In this document: positions 35,539 through 44,950 of the stretch, in pieces
Position numbering within the stretch: position 1 is the stretch's first letter
Layout: every line of letters begins with the position of its first letter
NCBI RefSeq assembly: GCF_030929615.1
Contig: NZ_JAVFVU010000015.1
Coordinates: 62,001 to 126,000, forward strand
Direction: 5' to 3'
Origin: Dyadobacter sp. LHD-138
GTDB taxonomy: Bacteria; Bacteroidota; Bacteroidia; Cytophagales; Spirosomataceae
Length of the DNA: 64,000 nt
Notes under the pieces: generated by a model
Database searches by the model: none
Told to the model about the DNA's origin: nothing
What the model saw: the letters and a program-made list of their open reading frames with translations, nothing else
Translations under genes and position numbers: made by a program

Positions 35539-36633
35539 TTAAATCGATTCAAAAGCGGAACCAGCCAACCCAAATTCAGTAACCAGCTCAGCCACATACT
35601 CCGAAAAGTGAAATAAATGCAGCATGCCAATCCGCATTTTATTGGGTAAAAACCCAAAATATTTTTTAAATGCCGCCGTAAAGTGTGTGGCATGTTTATA
35701 GCCCATTCTCTGCGCGATTTCGGAAATCTTGCTACCATCCACGCTTAGCTGTTCTTTAGATTTTTCCATTCTGAAATCGTGCAGATAACCAAAAACCGTC
35801 GTACCGAAAACTTCCTTAAAATACTTTTTAAGATTAAATTCATTGGTACCAACCTGATGGGCAAGATCCTTTATCGACAACGGTGATTCGATATTTTCAA
35901 TCAGTATTTCTCTTGCCAGATGCATTTTCGTAATATCCTCCTGCTTTAAGGGAGAGGTAATATCAGGCAGAGGCAGTTCTTCGTACTGCGCAAACTGCAA
36001 CGCCAGCAACTCAATCACCTTAGCTTTAACAAACAGATTTTTATGATATCCTGAATATTGACAATGTAATATTTCAAATAAGATCGAAATCATTTTTGAA
36101 GTCAGCGGCAGATTTCTCAAACTCAAAAATGCGGGTAATACTTCGGCAATCCCTTCCTTGAAATGTTTGCAGAGCGGGTGTGTTTCCGGCAGGTTATGAA
36201 AGAAAAATTCAGGAGAAATATTAATTGAGAAGACTTCTGTTTCTAAACCGGGCTGCCACTGCACAACCATTTTTCTTTGCGGCAATAGTAACAGATTATG
36301 CTGATACGGCTTGAACCTCACAAATGGTTTCACAAACGATTCGCAGAAATAAGTCGTAACGTTTTGCAGACAAAAATTCATCTGAACATGCGATGCCGAA
36401 GTGTGGATCAGCATCGGCTGCCGGGAGCTTATCCTGAAATTTCCATACCAGAAATAAACACCATCCAGCATGATCTCCTGCCCTTTTCCTTTGATATAGT
36501 CGTCGTCATACACGATATAATTTTCGATCACTTCATCCTTTTTCAGCGAAGCAAAATCAGGATATTGCCAGCTTTGTTTTGCTTCAGGCTTTGATTCCGC
36601 TACGTTAAAAAGCATTTCTCCCTCATTCGTCAT
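35539..36633 (-). CDS. AraC family transcriptional regulator
   Basis: I chose the ATG at 36633 (364 residues). A TATATTTG promoter lies 37 nt upstream of it, whereas the longer frame to 36813 would place the promoter inside the gene. The N-terminal sensor region is about 1-235. The C-terminal AraC HTH includes SIKDLAHQVGTNEFNLKKYF and ISEIAQRMGYKHATHFTAAF. This resembles PchR-type regulators, which often control siderophore or iron uptake genes in Bacteroidota. It is divergent from a SusC/SusD/ApbE operon and probably controls it and perhaps itself. Confidence 0.88.
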   Translation of the reverse strand: MTNEGEMLFNVAESKPEAKQSWQYPDFASLKKDEVIENYIVYDDDYIKGKGQEIMLDGVYFWYGNFRISSRQPMLIHTSASHVQMNFCLQNVTTYFCESFVKPFVRFKPYQHNLLLLPQRKMVVQWQPGLETEVFSINISPEFFFHNLPETHPLCKHFKEGIAEVLPAFLSLRNLPLTSKMISILFEILHCQYSGYHKNLFVKAKVIELLALQFAQYEELPLPDITSPLKQEDITKMHLAREILIENIESPLSIKDLAHQVGTNEFNLKKYFKEVFGTTVFGYLHDFRMEKSKEQLSVDGSKISEIAQRMGYKHATHFTAAFKKYFGFLPNKMRIGMLHLFHFSEYVAELVTEFGLAGSAFESI

Positions 36634-36669
36634 CTTTTCTCCTTTTACCGTCACCACGTTAAATTGTTC

Positions 36670-36707
36670 CAAATATACCTTTGCGAAACAGTCTGTATTT
36701 AGACTGT
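36670..36707 (-). promoter_or_regulatory. Promoter and palindromic operator of the AraC regulator gene
   Basis: On the minus strand TATATTTG (36677-36670) matches the -7 consensus and lies 37 nt from the ATG. Ten bases further upstream, ACAGTCT (36688-36694) and AGACTGT (36701-36707) form a perfect 7-bp inverted repeat with a 6-nt spacer overlapping the -33 region. It is a candidate autoregulatory operator. Confidence 0.55.
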
Positions 36708-36863
36708 ATCCAAACAATTCTACGAAAAAACTTTGATAAAGCCATAGAAACAAGAGACTCCGCGCAAAATTTTCCATGCCGGAGCCCTGTTTTTTTGTGT
36801 CCGATTCAAGCAAAAAGTGGCGTTGTGATAATTCTTAAAGCATAATCCCTAACATCATTTGAG

Positions 36864-39800
36864 ATGATCATGTACAAAAAATGCTGCCTGACCCTGTTGA
36901 TGCTTATCATTGCAGCAGCATCCTACGCACAGCGGGCCGAAATCAGTGGCCGGGTAATAGAACAAACTTCCGGCAATGCCCTTCCCGGTGCAAACATTGT
37001 TATCAAAGGAACTTCCGATGCTACCATTACCAATGAAAAAGGCGGTTTTAAATTGCAGGCCAACGCAAAAGACATCCTTGTTATTTCGTTCATAGGATTT
37101 GAATCCCAGGAAATTGTTATCGAAAAAAATGTTTCAGAAATCACCATTTCCATGAAAGAGGATGTAAATCAGCTTTCGGAAGTAATGGTGACCGGTGCAC
37201 TCGGCATCAAACGTGCCGCGCGTGAAATCGGCGGCGGCGCACAGGTTGTAGACTCCGAAAATCTCAATCAGGGAAAGACGATTAACCCGCTTGGTGGTTT
37301 GACCAGTAAAGTTTCCGGCTTACGTATCAATATGTACGACAGTAAAGTGGACCCGCAGATGCAGATAACCATGCGTGGTACCCGCTCGCTGAACCGAAGT
37401 AAGAACGCGCCCATTTATGTTGTGGACGGGGTACCATTGCCGGATATCAGCCGGATAAATCCCAATGATATTGAAAGTGTAACGGTGCTTAAAGGGGCAA
37501 ACGCTGCCGCCTTATACGGTTCGGAAGGCGTCAATGGCGCCCTTATGATCACGACAAAAAACGGTGCACGTGATAAAGGAAAAGTCACTTTTGGACATAC
37601 GACCACTTTTTCAAATGTTTTTATGCTGCCTCCGGCGCAAAATCAGTTCGGGCAAGGTGTTAATGGCGTCTACAACGCCAGCCAGGCTGAATCCTGGGGA
37701 CCGGCATTTGATGGAACGATGAAAGATTTCGGACCAAAACTTCCTGACGGCACGCAGCCGCAGCTACGGTATGCCGCACCAGGAAACGACAATCGTCTTG
37801 ATCTTTTCACTACCGGTGTCAACATGCAGAATGATCTTTCATTTTCGGGTGGAGATCAAAAAACGACCTACTTCTTTTCCGTACAGGATGCTTCTATCAA
37901 AGGAATTATCCCCGATGACAAGAGCCGCAGAACAGGTGCACGTTTCAACGGCTCAAGAAAATTTGGCAAGCTGAATACCTCATACAACATCAATTACGTA
38001 TATTTCAAAAAGAATACCACGCCAGACGGCCCCTGGATTACAGCATATTCACTCCCGGCAAATTTTGATTTCAATGCCATGAAGGATTATAAAAATCCAA
38101 CCTCCAACGCGAATCCTAATTATTTCTTTACCGACGCCCAGAAAAACCCTTATCAGCAAATCGGTAACATTCGTGATGAAAGTCAGCAGCAGACTTTGAA
38201 TGGAAAAATTGAGCTGGACTACGAGGTTACACCCTGGCTGAATGCGATGTATCGTTTAGGGCTTTACAACAACGTAGTCGATACCCGCAGCACGACAGGA
38301 AAATTTGAAGCCGCTGGTCGTCGCAATGTCAACGGCAGCGTAGCCGACGGAACAAACAATTTCCGTAGGTTAAATGGCGACTTCATCCTGAATTTCCATA
38401 AGGACTTTGGAAAGTTTACCACACGTTTGTTGCTAGGACAAAACTTCCGTTCGGACAACACGAAAGCAACCAGTATAAGCACCAGCAATTTACTGCTGCC
38501 GGACCTTTTCAATCCGGGCACAAGAATCGGAGAACTGGCGGGAAGTTCGACCATTACAGCATACCGCTCCATGGCAGGTTACGGAGAATTCACGGCGGGA
38601 TACAACAATTATCTCTTCCTGACTTTCACCGGCCGTAACGAATGGGTTTCTGTTTTGAGCAAAGCAAACCGCTCCTATTTCTACCCGGGCCTGAGTGCTT
38701 CTTATGTTTTCAATGAAGCCATTCCGGCGCTGAAAGACAATAGCTTCCTTTCGTTCGGTAAGCTGTTTGCGTCGTGGAACAAAACCGGAAACGTTACCCT
38801 TGACCCCTACTCCCTTAACAATCCATACGCACAGCTGAACGGATTTCCGTTTGGGAATATGGTCGGTTTCTCCCCTGGTCTGAAATATCCAAATCCCAAC
38901 ATTGAGCCTGAATTTGTTACTTCTTATGAAATCGGTACACAGTTAAGTTTTTTCAATAACAGGCTGAATTTTGAAGGAAGTTACATTTACTCAGATTCAA
39001 AAGGGCAGATTTTTAATGCGACAACTTCCCGGGCTACCGGTTACAGCAGCGCGGTGGTAAATGCCGGCCGCCTGACAAACAGCATCATCGAACTGGGTAT
39101 CAACGGCGATGTGATCAGAACAAGCGATTTGAAATGGAATATCGGTTTTAACTTTACGCATATCAATAATCAGGTTAAGGAATTATACGCAGGACTGAAA
39201 TCCTTTAACGTTTTCCGTCAGTCTTATGCCAATCAGGGACAGGCCTATCCAAGTCTGCTCGTGAGTGACTATTACAGGGATCCGCAGGGCCGGATTGTCG
39301 TTGACGCAAATGGTGACCCCCGCGTGGCTTCTGAGCCGACACACCTGGGTACAATGGTACCGCCTTATCAGATGGGCATCAATACCTCCGTACGCTACAA
39401 AGGATTAACCCTGGGCGCCCAGTTCGACTGGCGCATGGGAGGCTGGTTATACTCTGAAATTGTCCCACGCATGTATACCGCTGGCACGGAACCACGCACC
39501 GCTGAATTCGGCCGGGAAGCATTTGTTTATCCAAATTCAGTCGTCGAAATAACGGCGCCAATCAAAAATGCCGAAGGAAAAATAATAACGCCGGGCGTTT
39601 ATGAAGAAAATACAGAACTGAAAACGTCAAGCGGTGGAAAGGCATTCTGGAGTAAGCAGGGAGAAGTGCAGATCAATACGGCGGCGAAATCCAATTTCTT
39701 CAAATTACGGGAATTAAACATCACTTATTCGTTACCCTCCTCTCTTTTAAGAAAGCAGAAATTTATCCGTGACGCAAGCATCGGACTCGTTGGGACCAAC

Positions 39801-39935
39801 CTCTTCATCATCCGTCACAAGGATAATAAATACGGAGACCCGGAAATGCTTTACAACAGCACCGACGGCTATCTGAGTTTCCGCCAGGTACCTCCCTACC
39901 GTACGTATGGGTTTAATGTGAACGTAAGTTTTTAA
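36864..39935 (+). CDS. SusC/RagA family TonB-dependent transporter (AraC-linked)
   Basis: This 1023-residue protein has a signal peptide (ending ASYAQR near residue 23), a carboxypeptidase-regulatory-like domain (ISGRVIEQTSGNALPGANIV), and a plug with ITMRGTRSLNRSKNAPIYVV and VLKGANAAALYGSEGVNGAL. The barrel ends in YGFNVNVSF. There is no STN domain. It is followed after 75 bp by a SusD_2-type lipoprotein and then apbE. The ATG is at 36864 or 36870. It has no antisense hairpin upstream, unlike the other three susC genes. The substrate is unknown; the ApbE/PepSY context suggests a metal chelate or redox-linked ligand. Confidence 0.93.
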   Translation: MIMYKKCCLTLLMLIIAAASYAQRAEISGRVIEQTSGNALPGANIVIKGTSDATITNEKGGFKLQANAKDILVISFIGFESQEIVIEKNVSEITISMKEDVNQLSEVMVTGALGIKRAAREIGGGAQVVDSENLNQGKTINPLGGLTSKVSGLRINMYDSKVDPQMQITMRGTRSLNRSKNAPIYVVDGVPLPDISRINPNDIESVTVLKGANAAALYGSEGVNGALMITTKNGARDKGKVTFGHTTTFSNVFMLPPAQNQFGQGVNGVYNASQAESWGPAFDGTMKDFGPKLPDGTQPQLRYAAPGNDNRLDLFTTGVNMQNDLSFSGGDQKTTYFFSVQDASIKGIIPDDKSRRTGARFNGSRKFGKLNTSYNINYVYFKKNTTPDGPWITAYSLPANFDFNAMKDYKNPTSNANPNYFFTDAQKNPYQQIGNIRDESQQQTLNGKIELDYEVTPWLNAMYRLGLYNNVVDTRSTTGKFEAAGRRNVNGSVADGTNNFRRLNGDFILNFHKDFGKFTTRLLLGQNFRSDNTKATSISTSNLLLPDLFNPGTRIGELAGSSTITAYRSMAGYGEFTAGYNNYLFLTFTGRNEWVSVLSKANRSYFYPGLSASYVFNEAIPALKDNSFLSFGKLFASWNKTGNVTLDPYSLNNPYAQLNGFPFGNMVGFSPGLKYPNPNIEPEFVTSYEIGTQLSFFNNRLNFEGSYIYSDSKGQIFNATTSRATGYSSAVVNAGRLTNSIIELGINGDVIRTSDLKWNIGFNFTHINNQVKELYAGLKSFNVFRQSYANQGQAYPSLLVSDYYRDPQGRIVVDANGDPRVASEPTHLGTMVPPYQMGINTSVRYKGLTLGAQFDWRMGGWLYSEIVPRMYTAGTEPRTAEFGREAFVYPNSVVEITAPIKNAEGKIITPGVYEENTELKTSSGGKAFWSKQGEVQINTAAKSNFFKLRELNITYSLPSSLLRKQKFIRDASIGLVGTNLFIIRHKDNKYGDPEMLYNSTDGYLSFRQVPPYRTYGFNVNVSF

Positions 39936-40010
39936 AAATATTCAGGTTTCATAATACGGAATAAATCCATTTCCCGTTTCCGGAATCTTTGACTTTTGAT
40001 GATCTAAAAG

Positions 40011-41522
40011 ATGAAAAAATTAATAAAAATGGCTTTTTGCCTGCTGGGAATTTTCACCTTCACGGCATGCAGTGATTTCCTTGATGTAAATAACAATCCC
40101 AATGCGCCGATTTCCGAAAATCTACCGCTTTCGGCCAAGTTATCGGCAGCTTTGGTCAGCAGTGTAAATCAGGAAACAGGGCAGCTAAACCAGATTGGCG
40201 CTTTTTGGGGTGGCTACTGGGGAACGACCAGCGAAGGGATTAACAACTTTGTTGACCTGAAAACCTACAATGGACCGGCTATTCGCCATCAGCGAGATGG
40301 AATTCCTGTTTGGGAAAATGGTTATACCAATTTGCTTTACTATCAGTTGATCAGGGAGCAGGCCACCACAGAAGGTGTTTTATTCTATTCCGGCGTCGCT
40401 AAAATTATGCAGGGCTGGCATTTCATGCGCCTCGTTGATGTTTACAACAATTTGCCTTTTGATGACGCGTTGCAGGGAACCGTTCACCCCACGCCACGTT
40501 ATGAAGACGGAAAAACAGTTTATGAAAAATCCGTTAACATGATCACCGAAGGGATCAATGAGATCAAAAATGCACCGGCCGGTACAACGGCGGGCGCTGA
40601 CGACATCATGTTTAAGGGTGATAAAACGTTATGGGTGAAGTTTGGCAATACGGTCAAACTGCGCGCACTGATCCGCCAGAGCGAAGCCGGCAACCAAGCA
40701 TATATAACGTCCGAAATACAAAAAATACAAAGTGAAGGAACGGGTTATCTGGGTGTTGGCGATAATGCCTTTATTCAACCGGGTTATCTGAGCACCGCCG
40801 GAAAACTGAACCCTTTTTGGGAAAGCAACTACAAAACGGTCCAGGGTGTAAGCACGGCCAACCACCAGGATATTCGCCCAACCGTTTTTTTAATCAACAA
40901 ATACAAAGAACGGAATGACCCTCGTCTCGCCAATTTGTTTGTTTCTGTGGGCACTGATTACAAGGGTGTTTTATTTGGAAATCCAAATGCAGAAACTGAA
41001 TATGAAAGAGCCAATACATCGGCTTTTAAAGGGCCCGCGGAAAACGGGAACAAACCGGCGGCATTGTTTAAAAGTGCAACACAGCCGTCCGTCATGATGG
41101 GATCCTTTGAGAGCTTGTTTTTGCAGGCGGAAGCTGCCCAACGAGGCTGGATTACCGGTTCTGCCAAAGGATTTTATGAACAGGCCATTCAGGAATCTTT
41201 CAAATACATGGAAGTCGCTGCGAGCACTTTCACTACCTATAACGCACAACCGATCGTAAATTTCGATCAGGCGACGGATAAAATTGAAAGGATTATTGAA
41301 CAAAAATGGCTGTCGCTTAACAGCATCAGCAGTCTGGAAGCATGGAGTGATTTCAGAAGATTGGGAATTCCGGCGCTCCCAAACTCGCTGGACGCACCTA
41401 CCAGAACGACATTCCCGCACCGTTTCATGTATCCTGAGTCCGAAAGACAGACGAATAATGAGGAAGCAAACAAACAGGGCGCCGATGAAATAACAACCAA
41501 CAAAGTCTGGTGGGATAAGTAA
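40011..41522 (+). CDS. SusD-like (SusD_2 type) outer-membrane lipoprotein
   Basis: This 503-residue protein has a lipobox ending at C20 (FTFTAC), followed by SDFLDVNNNPNAP, the signature opening of the SusD/RagB_2 family. Further family signs are KIMQGWHFMRLVDVYNNLPF near residue 126 and IIEQKWLSLNSISSLEAWSD near 425. It caps the preceding SusC-type transporter. A strong nested hairpin lies just downstream, before apbE. Confidence 0.9.
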   Translation: MKKLIKMAFCLLGIFTFTACSDFLDVNNNPNAPISENLPLSAKLSAALVSSVNQETGQLNQIGAFWGGYWGTTSEGINNFVDLKTYNGPAIRHQRDGIPVWENGYTNLLYYQLIREQATTEGVLFYSGVAKIMQGWHFMRLVDVYNNLPFDDALQGTVHPTPRYEDGKTVYEKSVNMITEGINEIKNAPAGTTAGADDIMFKGDKTLWVKFGNTVKLRALIRQSEAGNQAYITSEIQKIQSEGTGYLGVGDNAFIQPGYLSTAGKLNPFWESNYKTVQGVSTANHQDIRPTVFLINKYKERNDPRLANLFVSVGTDYKGVLFGNPNAETEYERANTSAFKGPAENGNKPAALFKSATQPSVMMGSFESLFLQAEAAQRGWITGSAKGFYEQAIQESFKYMEVAASTFTTYNAQPIVNFDQATDKIERIIEQKWLSLNSISSLEAWSDFRRLGIPALPNSLDAPTRTTFPHRFMYPESERQTNNEEANKQGADEITTNKVWWDK

Positions 41523-41545
41523 TTCAGATCTTGTTTAACGTAGAT

Positions 41546-41598
41546 AATAACCGCTGTCGGATCAGTCTCAAAGACTGTTTGTTCCGGCAGCGGTTATT
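41546..41598 (+). other. Strong nested hairpin between susD and apbE
   Basis: AATAACCGCTGTCGG (41546-41560) pairs with CCGGCAGCGGTTATT (41584-41598) over 15 bp with one G-T wobble. Inside, CAGTCT-CAA-AGACTG (41563-41577) forms a second perfect hairpin. No U-tract follows, so it may attenuate or protect the susCD mRNA rather than terminate it. The inner half-site AGACTGT also forms the operator at the AraC promoter (36701-36707). Confidence 0.6.
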
Positions 41599-41695
41599 TA
41601 CATTTCACCCCTTGTGCAAATCCTGCCGGGTGATCTTGCAAGGATATGATTAAATTGCGCGCTAAATCGCAACTACCTGAAATAAAATAATACCA

Positions 41696-42691
41696 ATGAA
41701 AGTATTTCTGACCATTGTCCTTGTCTTGTCCAGTCTGATGTCTCATGCGCAGGTTCTCCGGAAAAGAACAACCCTGCTCATGGGTGGGCGGTTCGATATC
41801 ACGATTGTGGCGCAGGATTCGCTGACGGCGGAAATGAACATTGATACCGTTATTCAGGAGATTACCCGGATCGAAAACCTGATCTCCGACTGGAAGCCGG
41901 CTTCACAGATTTCGCAGGTTAACTCGAATGCAGGAATTCGTCCCGTTCAGGTTGACCGGGAGGTTTTTGCCATGACAGAAAGAGCACTGGAATTATCAAA
42001 ATTGACTAACGGTGCTTTCGATATCAGTTTCGCCGCCATGGACCGGATCTGGAAATTTGACGGGTCTATGACCGCCATGCCCACACCCGCCGCGATTAAG
42101 AAATCCGTTGCAAAGGTGGGATATCAAAACATTCTTCTGGACAAAGTCAATTCCACGATTTTCCTGAAAATGAAAGGAATGAAAATCGGATTCGGTGCCC
42201 TGGGCGAAGGTTATGCCGCCGATCAATGTCGCGAATTGATGCTCAGAAAAGGCATTAAGGCCGGTATCGTCAATGGGTCAGGCGATATGCGTGTTTGGGG
42301 TAAACAACCCGATGGTTCCGACTGGATAATTGGCATTACAAACCCTGCCCGAAAGGACGAAGTCTTTGCTGTAATTCCACTTCGCGAGGGAGCTGCCGTT
42401 ACTTCGGGCAGTTATGAGAAATTCGTCATTTTCAATGGGAAACGCTATGCGCATATCATTAATCCTGCCACAGGATATCCGGCGACGGGACTTACGAGCG
42501 TGACTGTTTTTGGCCCCAGCGCGGAAAAAGCCAACGGGTTCAGCACCGCTCTGATGGTACTTGGAAAACAGGCCGGTTTGAAATTAATCAACCTTTTTCC
42601 CGATTATAGCTGCATTATGATAACGGACGATGGCAAAATATTTTCTTCCCGGAATATGGATATTTCCAAATACAAAACCGGGCAGTTGTAA
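41696..42691 (+). CDS. apbE: FAD:protein FMN transferase (ApbE)
   Basis: This 331-residue ApbE family protein has a signal peptide (ending SHAQ near residue 18). Family motifs are LMGGRFDITIVAQDS, SDWKPASQISQVN, FGALGEGYAADQCRELM, AGIVNGSGDMRVWGKQ and HIINPATGYPA. ApbE uses FAD and Mg to attach FMN covalently to a Ser or Thr of exported proteins. The likely local substrate is the DUF2271 protein at 44951-45448, which carries TGASVT. It lies downstream of susCD and convergent to the reductase operon. Confidence 0.93.
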   Translation: MKVFLTIVLVLSSLMSHAQVLRKRTTLLMGGRFDITIVAQDSLTAEMNIDTVIQEITRIENLISDWKPASQISQVNSNAGIRPVQVDREVFAMTERALELSKLTNGAFDISFAAMDRIWKFDGSMTAMPTPAAIKKSVAKVGYQNILLDKVNSTIFLKMKGMKIGFGALGEGYAADQCRELMLRKGIKAGIVNGSGDMRVWGKQPDGSDWIIGITNPARKDEVFAVIPLREGAAVTSGSYEKFVIFNGKRYAHIINPATGYPATGLTSVTVFGPSAEKANGFSTALMVLGKQAGLKLINLFPDYSCIMITDDGKIFSSRNMDISKYKTGQL

Positions 42692-42724
42692 TGAATCCGC
42701 CTAAAAAATTGCTTTCCGCTCCGA

Positions 42725-44923
42725 TCAATAACAATCCATAACCACCTGGCTCCGCGACTGATAGTAACTGACACTCCTTTTCAGATGATTTTGACAAATA
42801 TTTTCCAATAAATTGACCACGTCCTTCTGCATAGACAGCGATCCGCAAAGCATGACCACGCCTTCCTTTGCCAGCACATCTGCGACAAAAGCTTCATCCC
42901 GAAAAAGCAAGTCTTTTACATATTGCTTTTCGCCTTCGCGTGAGTAAGCGACTTGCAAACCGCCTAATTTATTTTCTTCCAGATTGTTGTCAAGTGCCTG
43001 CCGATAAACGGAAAAGGATTTCTGATCCCGGAAACCACAGTATAAATAACAATCCGTCCCGGGACGCCGCTGATCGATCATCCCCAAAAATGGCGCAATA
43101 CCGGTTCCATTGGAAATCATAATCACCGGGGCCGTCTGCGCCGGGAAATGAAAATGTGCATTGACCACAATTCGGGCATTGGTGATAATGGTTCCCGAAT
43201 CCTGACGGTACAGATAATCCGAACCCAGGCCTTTATCATGTAACTTAACGCTCAACTGAATATCTTTTCCAACCTTACCAATCGAATAAAGCCGCTCCCG
43301 GTGGTCGTTTGCCGGATAAATAGCCAGTAAATCGCCCGAAGTAAATTTCACACGGTTTTTGGGCCGCAGACGGATCAGAAAATCTTCTCCCGGCTGAAAA
43401 ACCGCTGTCTTATCGATGACCGTCAGGGACTGTGCCTTTTCCTGTCTCGCCGGTAATAGTTCCGAAGAAACGACCAGGGGAATATCCGCATGCTGCGACC
43501 ACGTAGTAATCCACTCCCCAAATTCATGAGGGGATTTATCATGAACCGTATGGATTTCGAGCATCGGAACTGCCCATTTTTCCTTTGAAAGCAAATTGTC
43601 TATCTCAAAAGCAAACTTACAAAAATCGGGATAACTGTGTGATCCAAAACCAATTACTGAAAACTGAACGGATTGCTCCTGGGGATATTTAGCGAGCAAT
43701 AAAGCAAAACGCCCCGCATTGGTTGGCGCATCGCCGAGTCCATAGGTGGCCGTCATAATGATGATATGGGATGCCTTGGGAAAAACCGCGTAGTCGTTCA
43801 GCTCGGTCATGTAAGCTGTCTTCCCACCCGTAATCAATTGCTGATAAACGGCATTGGCAAAACCAAAAGTGCTGCCGTTTTCCGAGCCCACCAAAATGAT
43901 AAACTCACTTTCCTGTGCCGTGTATTTATTTTTAGCCCGGTTCCGCCTGCGCCGGAACATGATGATAAAACCGGAGTAGATAAAGAAAAGGATATTTCCA
44001 GACGCCACTGCCAACACAATCGCCCACAATGCACTTGCTCTGCCCGTATGCAGGTCCAGGCTGAATTCAGTCAGTAAAGCAGTTGCTGGATATTTTACTT
44101 CACTGAGAACCTCGCCGGTTATTTGATTGACAGTTACTTCCCTGTCCCGCAGTTTCAGTGTATAATAATCTTCAACATCCTCCGAAAAAGGGAATTCAAT
44201 GGTTTGTACCTGCGAGAGTTTTATTCCCTTAAAGATATCGAAATCTGCTGTTTTCCTCTCAGGTTTTGACTGAATCGCATCAAAGTCGATTTTGGCAGAA
44301 ATCTGGGGTGTTTCAGTCAGCCCGAAACGGTTTAAGGATAGATAAGTGCCGGTCAATGCCAGTATACAGATCGGAATCAGCGAAAGCCGCCCGAGGACCA
44401 CATGGTAATACTGCGCAAAATTATCCCTGACTATTCTGGTAAAAAACCGTTTCCAGCCGCGTTGACGCTGAACAATCAATATCGTACCTGAGATACTGAT
44501 CAGCAGCAGCAGAAAAGCCGTCAGACCAACAAAAAACCGACCGGCTTCATGTAAAAAAAGAGAGCGGTGCAAGGCAGTAACCCATTCAAAAAATTCGCTC
44601 TTTTTTTCCGGATGACCCAGAATTTTACCGGTTACCGGGTCAATGTAGGCCACTAATTTTTCCCCGTTGGCGTCTGTGCCTTTGATCTGCACAAACTGGT
44701 TGGCATCCACCGAAAGCGCATTGATCTCCGGATAGGTCTGTTTTAAAACAGGCAGCGACTGCGCCAGTGTGATTTCGTCAAACTTGTCTGCACGATAAGA
44801 ATAAAGCTTTTCGGATAAAGGCTGAAAAGACAGTACAACGCCGGTGAGGGATGCCAGCGTCAACAAAAGAAAAGAAGATACAGCCAGGGCTAAATGGCTG
44901 TATCTCCATATCGAAATGGTCAT
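42725..44923 (-). CDS. PepSY-membrane / flavodoxin / FAD-NAD(P)H reductase fusion protein
   Basis: This 732-residue fusion has an N-terminal PepSY-associated membrane module (about 1-325, helices near 8-30, 137-157, 183-203 and 300-322, with ALHRSLFLHEAGRF). A flavodoxin domain (about 340-480, FMN loop ILVGSENGSTFGFAN) follows, then an FAD/NAD(P)H reductase (about 505-732: RERLYSIGK, VIMISNGTGIAPFLG, VVMLCGSLSMQKDV). It should carry electrons from cytosolic NAD(P)H across the inner membrane. Related fusions act as iron or sulfite-type reductases; this one probably feeds the flavinylated DUF2271 protein or reduces a metal in the periplasm. It is in an operon with DUF2271 and ankyrin genes. Confidence 0.88.
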   Translation of the reverse strand: MTISIWRYSHLALAVSSFLLLTLASLTGVVLSFQPLSEKLYSYRADKFDEITLAQSLPVLKQTYPEINALSVDANQFVQIKGTDANGEKLVAYIDPVTGKILGHPEKKSEFFEWVTALHRSLFLHEAGRFFVGLTAFLLLLISISGTILIVQRQRGWKRFFTRIVRDNFAQYYHVVLGRLSLIPICILALTGTYLSLNRFGLTETPQISAKIDFDAIQSKPERKTADFDIFKGIKLSQVQTIEFPFSEDVEDYYTLKLRDREVTVNQITGEVLSEVKYPATALLTEFSLDLHTGRASALWAIVLAVASGNILFFIYSGFIIMFRRRRNRAKNKYTAQESEFIILVGSENGSTFGFANAVYQQLITGGKTAYMTELNDYAVFPKASHIIIMTATYGLGDAPTNAGRFALLLAKYPQEQSVQFSVIGFGSHSYPDFCKFAFEIDNLLSKEKWAVPMLEIHTVHDKSPHEFGEWITTWSQHADIPLVVSSELLPARQEKAQSLTVIDKTAVFQPGEDFLIRLRPKNRVKFTSGDLLAIYPANDHRERLYSIGKVGKDIQLSVKLHDKGLGSDYLYRQDSGTIITNARIVVNAHFHFPAQTAPVIMISNGTGIAPFLGMIDQRRPGTDCYLYCGFRDQKSFSVYRQALDNNLEENKLGGLQVAYSREGEKQYVKDLLFRDEAFVADVLAKEGVVMLCGSLSMQKDVVNLLENICQNHLKRSVSYYQSRSQVVMDCY

Positions 44924-44950
44924 AAGTACTCAAAACAGGATAAAAAGACA

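Noticed and set aside
36750..36800. CTCCG...CGGAG followed by seven T, as a plus-strand terminator before susC
   Set aside because: Only five paired bases with mismatches next to them and no gene reading into it.
36634..36813. Longer N-terminus for the AraC regulator from the ATG at 36813
   Set aside because: It would place the exact TATATTTG promoter and palindrome inside the coding region, and the extra residues are atypical.
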